Assembly (NCBI RefSeq): GCF_009649815.1
Contig: NZ_WJIC01000036.1
Location: forward strand, 1-63,489
Source: Nocardia sp. SYP-A9097
GTDB lineage: Bacteria > Actinomycetota > Actinomycetes > Mycobacteriales > Mycobacteriaceae
Reading direction: 5' to 3'
Length of the DNA stretch: 63,489 nt
The notes beneath the pieces were generated by a model. It was not told the DNA's origin. It saw only the letters and a list, made by a program, of their open reading frames with translations, and made no database searches. How positions within the stretch are numbered: position 1 is the first letter of the stretch; every line of letters begins with the position of its first letter. Positions 15,586 to 26,400 of this stretch are shown here, one piece after another. A program made the translations under genes and the position numbers.

Positions 15586-15613
15586 TTGCTCCGTTACCGG
15601 CTCCGGCTAACGT
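15586..15613 (+). promoter_or_regulatory. Possible promoter for ESX cassette 1
   Basis: TTGCTC (15586-15591), a 16-base spacer and TAACGT (15608-15613) form a plausible SigA-type site 64 bases before the first gene of the cassette. Nothing else stands out between dtd and that gene (15426-15677). Confidence 0.35.
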
Positions 15614-15677
15614 CGCGAAAGCGTTTTCCTGATCAACGATGCGGGCTGCCCGCTTGAATGCGGTGAGGAGCCCGGCG

Positions 15678-15992
15678 ATGGCCGATAGGGTCGAGATCCA
15701 CGCGGATCTGCTGAATTCGGCCGGGAACAAGACCGCCGATATCAGGGATCGCATCAATGCGGTGCTGGCCAAACTGTCCTCCGCGCTCGATGGGCGGGGC
15801 GAGCCGTGGGGTGATGACGAGCTGGGTGAGCGGTTCGCCGCCGGGCAATCCGGTTATCTCGCCTCCAGGGTGCAGTTGCTGCGGGGCGGCGGAAATATGG
15901 CCGGTACCTTCGACAATTTCGCCTCGGCACAGCATTCCGCGGCGACACTGTTGACCGGTACCGATCATCACAACGCGCATACCCTCCGCTGA
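15678..15992 (+). CDS. Small WXG100-like ESX protein with GEPWG motif (cassette 1)
   Basis: The protein is 104 residues. Two helical halves flank DGRGEPWGDDELGERFAAG, then SGYLASRVQLLRGGGNMAGT. The size, helical content and position before a CpnT-like giant protein indicate a WXG100-superfamily partner. The turn has PWG in place of WXG. A close paralog is the first gene of cassette 2 (33029), sharing SNKT or GNKT, RGEPWG, and NMAGTF or NMSGTF. GAGGAG lies 7 bases before the ATG. The frame upstream of ATG 15678 has no resemblance to the paralog. Expected to be exported with, or to dock, the giant toxin. Confidence 0.7.
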   Translation: MADRVEIHADLLNSAGNKTADIRDRINAVLAKLSSALDGRGEPWGDDELGERFAAGQSGYLASRVQLLRGGGNMAGTFDNFASAQHSAATLLTGTDHHNAHTLR

Positions 15993-16006
15993 TCGGGCCG
16001 TGCCGG

Positions 16007-16462
16007 GTGTCGAACGAGCGGGTGCGGGCCGAGATGCAGGCGGTGCTGGCGGAGGTTCGGGAGCAGGCGCGGCTGGCCGCGCATCTGCAGCAACAACGGG
16101 CGCAGCTGACCGCGAGCGCCACCCTGTACGACTGCGTCACGGTGACGGTGAATGCCGACGGCACGATTATCGACACCCGATTCGGGCCGGATATCGCCGA
16201 CTATCGATACGACGAAATCGCCCGGGCGGTCACCGCGGCGGCGCATGCGGCCACGGCCGAATTGGGGCGCCGGATGCAACAACTGTTGCGCCCGTTCGAG
16301 GAGCGTCGTTCCCGGCTGCCGAAGCTCTCCGATGTGGTGGAGGGGTTGCCGGACTACCGGGCGATCATGCAGCGCATCGTGCGGGAGTCTGCCACCGGTG
16401 CAACCGATTTCACCGATTCGGGGCCGTCGCGCGGCGGCGGATTCACCGATTCGGGTTGGTGA
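16007..16462 (+). CDS. YbaB/EbfC-like protein (cassette 1)
   Basis: The protein is 151 residues from a GTG start. The fold follows YbaB: a long N-terminal helix (RAEMQAVLAEVREQARLAAH), strands (YDCVTVTVNADGTIIDTRF) and a second helix (YRYDEIARAVTAAAHAATAE). A C-terminal tail repeats (T)DFTDSG and GFTDSGW. The paralog in cassette 2 (33354) shares VTVTVNA(D/E)GT, RLPKL(S/A)D and the terminal DSGW. That small invariant C-terminal DSGW may be a docking or export tag. Role unknown; always next to the giant protein here. Confidence 0.65.
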   Translation: MSNERVRAEMQAVLAEVREQARLAAHLQQQRAQLTASATLYDCVTVTVNADGTIIDTRFGPDIADYRYDEIARAVTAAAHAATAELGRRMQQLLRPFEERRSRLPKLSDVVEGLPDYRAIMQRIVRESATGATDFTDSGPSRGGGFTDSGW

Positions 16463-16476
16463 TTCGGTAGCGGTGT

Positions 16477-17481
16477 ATGGCTGAGCTGCCTTCCTATCTG
16501 ATTCCACTGGAATGGGTAGCGGGATCGGATTGGCCGACCGGTGATCCGGACGGCATGTGGGGGATGGCGTCGGATTGGCGCACAGCCGCCGCCGAGCTGC
16601 GCGCCATTCTCGCCGATGTGGATGCGGCGAAGTCATTGTCGTTGCAGGCGTACGTATCCGGTGCGGGCATTGCCGAGATGGCGCGCGCCTTCGACGAATT
16701 GCGCAGTGGCGATGCGTCATTGGAGACCCTGGCCGCGACATTCGACCAGATCGGCGAGGCCGCGGAGGGCGTCGGCACCGAGATCGAGTACGCGCAGTTG
16801 ATGATGATCACCTCGCTGGCATTGCTGCTGGGGGAGATCATCGCGGCGTGGATGTTCCCGCCGACCGCCGCGGTGACCGAGGCGGTGGCCATCGGGTTCA
16901 CCCGGATGGGTATCCGAATGCTGGCGCGGCAGTTGATGGATCGCGTGGTGCAGTGGGTCTCGCGGTATCTGGGCGAGCGGGTCGCCAACTTCTTCGTGCG
17001 TGAGATCGCCATCGATACGGTGCTCGGTACCGCACAGGAACTCGGCGTCCAAGGCTGGCAGGTCGCGGGTGGCCATCGCAAGGGTTTCGACCTGGTGCAG
17101 GCCGGGGTCACCGCCGCGAGCTCCGCGATCGGCGCGGGTGCGGCGAGCCCGTTCGCGCATCGACTGGGCGAGCATCTCGCCGGTACCGAGCTCCGGCCAT
17201 GGCTCAAGGGCGCGATCATCGGCACCGGTGCCGGATTGGTCGGCGCGGGAGCGGGTTTCGGCGGCAGCGTCGCCACGCAATTCCTGATAGACGGGTTCAC
17301 CGAGGATTTCGGCACGGCCTTCCAGAACGCGAAATCCGCCGTCAGCCAATTCGATCCTCGCATGATCGCCGCGGGACTCTCCAACGGCGCTCTCTCCGGA
17401 GCGAATCACGCACTGACAGAACAGTTCTGGCACAACCGTCGTCCCCAATGGTATTCCGCCCCCGCCACCCCCGCGGACCTG
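16477..17481 (+). other. CpnT-like N-terminal WXG100-type domain of giant 1
   Basis: The start EWVAGSDWPTGDPDGMW, then DWRTAAAELRAIL, matches the start of giant 2 (EWLGWLVGMEWPEG, then DWRTAGDELRNM). Hydrophobic helices follow (MMITSLALLLGEIIAAW; GAGLVGAGAGFGGSVATQFL) with the shared AIDT.LGT.QE.G.Q.WQV and FDPRM..AG..NGA.SG blocks. These are features of the N-terminal part of CpnT-like ESX proteins. Confidence 0.75.
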
Positions 17482-20400
17482 ATCCGCATCGGCTCCCGCC
17501 CACCCGGTGTCCCTGAAACCCCAGGTGTCACCGAAACTCACAACCCCACAACACAATCCACCGCCCCAACCCCGAACTCGACCGCACCGACGGGTGGCGC
17601 CACCGAATCCGCGACCCACCCGGCGGGCGCGAGACCCGACTCCGATTCGCGAGCGGGGGCAGGCCCGGACTCGGCCTCTCGCCCGTCCGCCGCTGGAGCC
17701 GAGCCTCCCGCCGCCCAAGCTCCACCCGCCACGACAGTCCAGCAGGCCCCTTCCGCTCCGCAGGCTCAAGCCCCGTCGGCGAACGCCCCCACCACCGGTT
17801 CTCCTCATACCCCGGCCGCCGGTGCGCCCCAATCCGGACCGCATCCGTCCGGACCCGCACGCAGCCCTGGCATTTCGGCCCCGGTCGGCACCCCAGCCGG
17901 GCCGCAGAGTGGTGGGAGTCATTCCGCCCCGACGGCCGGTTCACCCACCGCGGGAGCCCCACGAGGCGGGCTTGATTCGGGTGCTGTCCCGAACCCGGCC
18001 GCACGTGCCGAGGGGCTATCGCCCGTCGCCGGTGTGAGCGACGGTTCAACCAGCCGCCCCTCGGGTGCCGGGGATGCGAAAGTCACCGCGGTGGGTGGGC
18101 TGGATCATGCTGGTATACAGGCACATTCGCAAACAGGCCCGCCACACACCGCCACCGACCATGTCGTAGGTGGAGCGACCACGCCCGACGCCGGAACCAA
18201 ACACGCACATGCGTCCGAAGCCGTTCCCGAACCCCGCCCGCACTCGGATGCCGCAGTCTCACAGCTGCCCGTGGATGCCGTGGTCTCTCGCCCGCCCGTG
18301 GATGCCGTGGTCTCCCGCCCGCCTGCGGATGCTGCGAGTTCCGAGCTGCACTTGGATGCTGCGGTCTCCCAGCCGCGAACGGACGCACACGTGATCCCCG
18401 CTCATGATCCGCCGATAACCGGGCAAGTCAGCCCGGCCGGGCCCGGTGCCCATGGTCGCGTCGCGAGGGATTCGATTGCGCGCCAAGGTGATCCCGCACC
18501 TTCGTCGGCGACGTCTCGTCCCGAGATCGTGCGCGCCGCACCGGCGGAGCCACGCCCGAGTGCCGCTTCGCCGCGTCCGGCGCCGCGCGCGAATATCGCG
18601 GGGGACGGGTCCACGGGGCACCGTCCGCAGGAAATACGTTCGGGCGTCACGGAATCCGCGGTGCCGCATGGGCGTGAGCTACCCAATGTGCGCGCCGCCG
18701 CCGTGAGTCAAGGTGATGCGAGCCGAACCGCTCCCATTGAGCGCGAGAGTATGCCCGGTGAAGGCCGCCGCGAGGGCGTGGACGGCGTCCGATCGCCCGC
18801 TGATATTCCGCACACTGCGGATGGTGTGCGCCCTGTGGATGGTGCGGGTCGTGCGGATGGTGCGCGTCCTGCTGATGGTGCGCGTCCTGCTGATGGTGCG
18901 GGCCGTGCCGATGATGTGCGCCCCTCGGGTGGTGTGCGCCCTGTGGATGGTGTGGGCCGCGCGGATGGTGTGCGCCCTGCTGATGGGGCGGGCCGTGCCG
19001 ACGATGCGCGCCCTACGAATGATGTGCGCCGTGCGGATGATGGACGGACTGTTGACGATGCTCGGGTGCCGGACGCGGGGCCGTCCGGTCGGCAGGCGGC
19101 GGATGGTGGGGAGAGGCTGTCGGCGGCGAATCGGGGTGAGTGTGGGCGGTTGTCGCTGCAGGTGATTGTGGATGGCACCGGTAGCCCGGTTGTTTCGGTG
19201 CCGAGTGAGCCGGTGGGTTTGGCGGGAATGTCGCGGGTGGAGTTGGAGGCGGCGGCGGGGGCGGGGGCGCGGTTGGTGGCGGTGCCGCAGGTGGGGGAGG
19301 GGCGGTCGCCGCATCAGCCGATCGCGGATGAGCTGCTGGCTTTGGGGGTGGGGGCGCATGCGCTGGTGGTGGATGTGTACGGCGGTGCGACCGATGAATT
19401 CGGGGTGGGCGCGCACGCCTATGTGCTGACCGTACGTGCCGAGCCGGGTACGGGCCGGTTGTTCGTCGAGGTGATCGATCCCGCGGTGGGAGAGCGTTCG
19501 GGTTTTCCGCCGATCGCGCCGCGTGAGTTGCGTGCGGTGTCCACGATTCTCTATGACGCGCAGGGTATTCCGGTGTCACCGCGTGGCGCGGGTGAGCACG
19601 ACTGGTCGGTGGCCTCGGTGTACGACCGTATCCGTTTCGACGATGTCGATATCGACGAGATCGATGTTCAGTTGGAGATCTATCGCCGGATGCGGCAGGA
19701 CGAGTTGGCGCGTTCGGTTGTCGATGCCATCGGGGAGGTATTGGTTCGGGGATCGGAGCCGGGCTATTCGACGTTCGCCGGGCTCGACCTGGTGGAGCAG
19801 ACGATGCGCGGCCATTTCCACACCGGCGCTGTGGATTCCGCCGGTTCGACGATCTACCGGATCTATGAACGTCTGTTCACCGAATCCCGGCACGCGGACG
19901 TGGATGAGATTGTTCGTTCCCTGTCGCTGCATATGGATCCCCGGCTGCCCGAGTTCACTCCGGATCAGTTGTGGCAGATCAAGAATCACCTCGTCGGCGT
20001 GCATCCGGAGTCGGCGGATGTGGCGCAGGCGTGGGTGCGCCTGCTCTCGGGCGACCTGCTGCCGCACGATCTGGTGCTGCTGCAATCCGCGTCGGCCGAA
20101 TCCGATTATCTCCGTGCGCATCCCGGCGCGACTTGGCAGGAGGCCAATGCGCACGCCGTCGCTCTCGGCCACGATTGGGAGGCCGCCCGCCCGCCGATAT
20201 CCGACTGGAGTACCGAAATCCTCGCCGCGCCACCGGATTCGGTGCGTATCGGAACCTCGCTGGACAACCAGCCCGACCAGGTGCGCGCCCTGTTGGCGCA
20301 GACTCCGGCGGGCCGCGACATCCTGCACCGGCTGGAGAACGGCCCGGCGCGAATGCGGTTCGAGCCCAGCGCATCCGATGGCAGGGCGGGTGAATTCCGG

Positions 20401-23400
20401 CGGCGGGACCTGTCCGCTGTCGCCTTCACCGATGGCGCGGGGCTCATCCAGCAGGCATTGACGCTGGCGCACGAGGCGGAGCATGCCGACTACATGGTCG
20501 ATGGGCGCACCGTCAATACGCCCACGCGGATTCGGGAAATGACCCAGGATGCCTTTATCGCGGCCATGGTCGCGGAGGAGGCGGCGGGTAATGGCGGGCG
20601 TTTCCGGCTGGCCGCGGAGTTGCGCGCTCTCGGGTATGAGGTGCCCGGACATCCGCTGGAGGCCGCTTATCGCGCGGCCTCCGATCATGCGCGAGAGATG
20701 TTGGCCCGCAACGATGCCGGCCTCACCGCCGCGCAGGCGGACGAGGTCGCGCATCTGGCCGGCGTGGATGTGCTGCGTGACGATATCGCCACCCGGGTGT
20801 GGGCGAACGGCAACAACTACACGGACTTCTACCGCCGAACCTGGCAGCAGGCGAATGCGAATTCGGAGCGGGTGCCGGAGGGCGCGACACGGCACCGGCC
20901 CAGCGGTCCGGAGGTCGCCGAGACCCTGCGTGCCGCCGCGCTGGAGCGTATGTCGGCTTCCCTGCGACTGGATGAAAGTCACGCTCGTGTAATGGATTTG
21001 GCCGGACGGCTCGGCTTCGATACCGCCCCGCACGACCAGTCGATCGTGCTGCAGGCGTCGGCGCGTCTGGCGCGGATCGAGTTCGAACTCGCCGATCCGG
21101 CGACCGATCCCGCGCGGGCGGCCGAATTCCGCAGGCGTGCACACGATTTGCGCACCCTGGCCGATGCCGCCGAGGCGCGGGATGCCGAGCTGGCCGAGTA
21201 TCAGCGGCACGCCGACCGCGTCGACGCGCATGCGGCCCGCGACCTGCTGGACACGCTGATCGCCGGTCCGGCCGGCCTCCCCGGGGCGCGGCGTCTCGGC
21301 GATCATGCCGTGCTGTTCCCCGGTGATCCCGGGCGGCTGGTGATCGCGGCGGCGAGTGGTGAGCATCAGCGCGTCCTGGCCGACCTGCGCCGCGATCCGG
21401 CCGCCGCCGCACTCATCGATGCGGTACCGCGTGAACTGGTGACCGTCACCACCGATCGGCACGGCCGGGTGTGGATCGAGGGTGCCACCGATCCGAACGC
21501 GCCCGCTCGCGCCCGCTTGCCCGAGGTGGACCCGGCGGATCGTCTGGGTGCGGCCACCTTCGACATCATGAGCCGGGTCCGCGCGGGTCTGGTCGATACC
21601 GAGGTCGGCCGCTGGGCCGATGAGGTGCTGGCGCGCCACGGAGTCGGCATCGAGTTCAGCTCGGACGGCTCCACCGGCTTTCGCCCGCAACGCAATTCGC
21701 TGATCCTGGATGCCGGTGCCACCGATGCCGAGCATATGGCGGCCCTGGTGCACGGTGCACTGCACGCCGAACTGGCGCGTACCCGTGATCCGCTCGGCCC
21801 GATCCGGGAACTTCTGACCCGCTCCCGCGAGGAGTACATCGCCCTGCAGGTCGATGAGGAAACCCGTGCGCACGCATGGGAATTCGTGGCGCGAGCCCAA
21901 TTGCGCGCGGCCGGTCACGAGATTCCGCATACGAGTTCGGAATCGCTGTACCTCGATACCTATCACCGCGCCCGCGAGGCGGCCGCCGCCGAGTCCCCGC
22001 AGGCCCGTCCGCACGAATTGGACCGGGCCGCGAATGAGGCGGCTATGGCCGCCCTGCGCCCGGAAATCGCAAGGCACAGCGAGGTTCCCGGTGGCGAATC
22101 CTTCGCCGACCTGCATGCCCGCACCTGGGATGCCGCCCACGGTATCGACCCCTCGGACGCGGCTCGTGCGGCGGCCCCGCAGCAACCACGGCCCGGCCCC
22201 GCGGGGGGAACACAGCCCCCACACCCACCCGGCTTCGAGGCGGCTGCGCCGAATTCCGAACGCGGCCTTGCGACGGTAGACGGGTCGGTAGGGCAGCCGG
22301 ATGTGTCGTTCGCCGCGGACAGCGGCGACCGGGCTCGGCCGGAATCGGTGGTCCGGGCATTGCGGCAGGAGCCGACCGCGTGGACGAACACGCCGTCGGT
22401 CCGCGCGGAGTCGGCGGTGCGGCAGGTGCTCGAGCAGACCGGAGTCGGGCGGGCCGCAGCCGGGGTGTTGCGCGAGCATGATGTGGCGGTCGTCTTCCAC
22501 CGGCCGACCGGCGACGAGGGTGCGGCGCCGGGTCCTCGGTTCGATGAATTGTCGCTGTTGGCAACGCTTTCGCAGACCGGGCGCAGTGAACTGCTGCAGG
22601 CCGGTGAGCTGGTGCGTTTCGCGGTGCTGACCGAGGCGGTGATGGGCGGCCGGGTGCCGGTCACCCCGGCGGATATTCGGGCGGTGGGTCGTGGTGCGTA
22701 CATCGCGACGCATCTGCGGGTGGAGGCCGAGGCGCTGGGCCGCCAGGCCGAGTTCTATCGCGAGCTGGATGCCGCGGGTTATGACGTGGCGCGCAGCACG
22801 CTGGGCGAGACGGCCGATACCGCGCAGACCACGACGCTGGAGGCCGCCTACCTGGCCGCCCGGGATGCCGCGATCGCCGATGCCGTTGCCAGGCAACCGG
22901 ATATCGACCCGGCACGCCTGCGCGAGCTGGGCCGGGCAGCGGGCGTCGACGAACTGATGGCGCATGAGCTCTTCGGCCGCGGTTACTACCCGGAGCAGGG
23001 CGCGAGCTTCCGCGAGGAGTACGGCCGGGCCTGGGATGCGGCGCACGACAGCCCATTTCACGGCCTGCCCGCGATCAGGACCGGTACGCCGGAGGTCGCG
23101 ACCAGGCTGGTCGATCTCGGGCGGGAGCATTTTCGGGCGCTGCGTGCGACCAATAGTCGTGCCCAGCAATGGGATCGGGCATTCGATCGAGTGTCCGGCA
23201 AACTCGGGCTGGATGCGTCCGATCGATCCTGGTCGGGCCGTGAGCGCGTGGCAGCCGAAGCATGGCAACGAGTTTCGCGCTCGCCGGATGCCACGCACGG
23301 CGACGTCGCCGATGCCTGGCAGCTCACCGATCTGGTGCGTAAACAGGCGCTGGTTACCGCCGCGCACAATGAAATCCGCTCCGCTGTAGTCGATATCGCG

Positions 23401-26400
23401 ACCCAAGAGATGGTGGGCGCGCAGGTGCGCGCCGGGGGTGGTCACTGGCTCACCGATCGGGTCGCGGTGTTCCCGGGTGACCCCGCGCATGCCGTCGTCA
23501 TGCAGGCCCGTGATCCGGCCGCGCGGCCCGTGCCCGCCGAAGATGTGCTGGCACTGCTCCGATCGGCCGCCGACGCCGATGCCGATTTCGCCAATCATCT
23601 CGAATCGGAAAGCCTTGTGGTCGAGGTTATTCAGGCCGGATTCGACGATCGGGGGGTCACCGCGGTGCGCCGGGTGGATCCACAGTCGCTCGCACAGCTG
23701 GCGGAGGATTACTCGATCACCGCCGACCGGCGGGAGCATCCCGGGCAGGTCTCCGATCCGCCCGCGGTGCCGCCGCTGGCATTGGGCAAACTGAATATGT
23801 CCCAATTGCGCGGCGCGATCGCTCGAATGGATTTCGCCGCAGACGCTTTGGCGGTCCTGCGCCGTCATGGGATCGACATCCGCTTCACCACCGCCGCCGA
23901 CGCGAGGATGCTTGTCGAGGATTGGCAGCCGGTGCGGGCGGATGCGCGGTCCGGGTTCGATCCGGCCGCGAACACCCTTGTCCTGCATCAGGATGCGAGT
24001 CACGAGCAATGGATGGCGGAGGTGGTGCGCACCGCCGTGCTGGTGGAGCCCGCTCGCGCCGACGGTGAAGTGCTGCCCCGATTCCATATGGGCAGTGACG
24101 AATACGTCGAAGCGATGCTGGATCGGCAGGCTGTCGCGCACGCCCGCGCCTACGAGGTGCTGCGTTTGGCGGTAGGCGGTGCGCAGGTGGGTGAACCGGG
24201 TCCGCTCGCGGCCGCGTACGACGGCGCGTTCGCCGAGGCCCGCGAGATCGCCGAGCGGGTGTGGCGGGACAACCCGGTGGTGACCGACCATATGCTCGAC
24301 GCCGCAGCCCATACGGCGGGTGCGCGCGCGGTCCGGGCGGCGCTCGTCGAGTCGGGCCCGCGTATCGACGGCCTCGATCCCGCGGCGCATCATCGTGCGG
24401 AATGGGATCGGGCGCACGGTATTTCGGGTTCATCCGGTGTCTACGAGCCCCCGGTGCGCAGGTCGGATTCCCCGGCACTGCGTGAGCAACGGGCGGGCCA
24501 GTACGCCATGGAGATCGAATCTCTGCGAATGCTGCGCGACGGCGGCCAGTTCGTGCCGGTCGGCCCGGCCGAACGGGCCTACACCGAGGCATACGACAAG
24601 GCGTACGAGAAGGCCGAGCGGCGAGCCGCACGCCCCGGTGGCGAGGCGGAGCGCCCTGGCCGGGTGGCGTTCGATGCCGGGCGGCAGGCCGTGCGCAAGT
24701 ACCTGGACCGGGTCGGCCTGGAGGTGGCCGAGGTCGCCTTCGACGTGGTGCGCACCGCGAACGACAACACTACGGAGTACCACCCGTGGGTGCAGGACCT
24801 TGATCCCGGGACGGGCACAGCAGGTCCGGATTCGACTGGAGCCGAACCGAATTTGCGCCCCGGCCGCCCCGCCGAACCGAGTTCCGCCGACCGCCCGGTC
24901 GAGCCCTCCGGAGACCCGCATGCGCCGCGCTCCGGGCCCGATTCCGAGTCGGCGGTGGAATTCCGGCAGGCCGTGGATGCCAAGCTGTCGGTGGATGAGA
25001 TCGGCGGTCGTTGGGTCAACGACAATATCGTGCTCTTGCAGGGGCGTCGCCCGGAGTTGGTGATCGCCGCCGAATTCGGCGAGCACATGGATCTACTGCG
25101 TGCCCTGGAGGTCACCAATCCGGAGTACACCGATGTGCTCTGGAACGAATCGCATCGTCTGCGCTATCTGCTGGTGGAGCCGGGCCTGGGCGGCGTACTG
25201 CGGGCCGAGTGGATGGCTCCCGCGGTCGCGGAGGGCCCCGATCGCAGACCGGAGGACTTCGACGCGGCGGCACAACTGCTCGGCCACTACCTGAACTATC
25301 GCGAACGTGGCGACACCGCACTGGGTTTCGACGCTTGGCTGCGCCAGCTCGGCCCGGACGCCTTCCGAGTCGCCGATGCCTTCACCCGCCCCGAGGAGGT
25401 CGGCCGGCTACGCGGTGACTTCATGACCGTCGGCTTCCTGTCGACGCTCGGCGATCCGTCGCTGGCCACTCCGCCGCATCCCGCGCACGTGACCCGCGAA
25501 TTGTTCATGCGCCAGGTCCCGCTGCCGGCCCCGGACTCGACCACGGCGCGCGGCGCGCATTTCGATCGGGGCGAAGTCCGCTTGCCCGGTTGGACTTTCG
25601 AGATGTGGTTGCAGTCCGACGGTGATGGCGGCTGGCGTGTTCCGCCACCCACGGGCGACGGCTCGGCCTCCGATATGCTGGCCCGCCGCTTCCAGGGCCT
25701 GTCCGACCCGGACCAGCGAAAACTATTGGACCGCATGGCCCGTACCCTGCTGGATGGCTCGGCCGATCTCACCGACCGTGATCCCGAGCAGGGTCGCGTG
25801 CGCCGGTTCGGTGGCAAACTGAAATTCTGGAACCGCGATGGGTCGGCAGCTCCCGCCGAACCCGGGCAGCCCGGCACCGAACCGCCCGCTTCCGGCGAAT
25901 CACCTCGCCGCCCACCGTCCTTCGACACGGACGGATTCGATTTCGGTGATTCCCCCGAATTCCCGGCGGACCCAACCGGTTTCGACGAGTCTCACAACGC
26001 CGCATCGCTTCCGAACCCGGAGGCGGTCGAACACGCGACCCGTCTGCGCGCCGAAGCCGTTCGCGAACGCGATGAGGCCATTGCCGCGGGCGACCCCACC
26101 CGCCTGGCTCGGGCCCGCGAAAGCCTGGCCCGCCTTGACGGCTCCTGGCGACCCATGCCCGCCGCCGACTCGGCCGCCGAACCCACCGCGACCCCCTTCG
26201 ATCCCGAAATGGCGTCCGCGCCCACGGAGCCGGAGGTGTCCGGCCGACTGGCGGTCTTGGCGAGCCAACGAGACGAATTCCTCAGGCAGGCACGGGAATT
26301 GGCGTATGCGAGCTTCGGTGTGGACCTGTCGGGTGCAAGCGGTCCGGAGTTCGTCGACGCGGTGCGGGCCGCGGCGGATGCGGCGGATCGGCAGGCCGAG

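Noticed and set aside
18820..19062. Possible CRISPR array because of regular short repeats
   Set aside because: The 15-base units are contiguous, keep the reading frame of giant 1 and have no spacers.
19576..24417. Reverse-strand open frame of 1,613 codons inside giant 1
   Set aside because: It is antisense to a domain-bearing frame. Its translation is Arg/Gly/His-rich without motifs, and long antisense frames are common at this GC content because stop codons are rare in the complementary phase.
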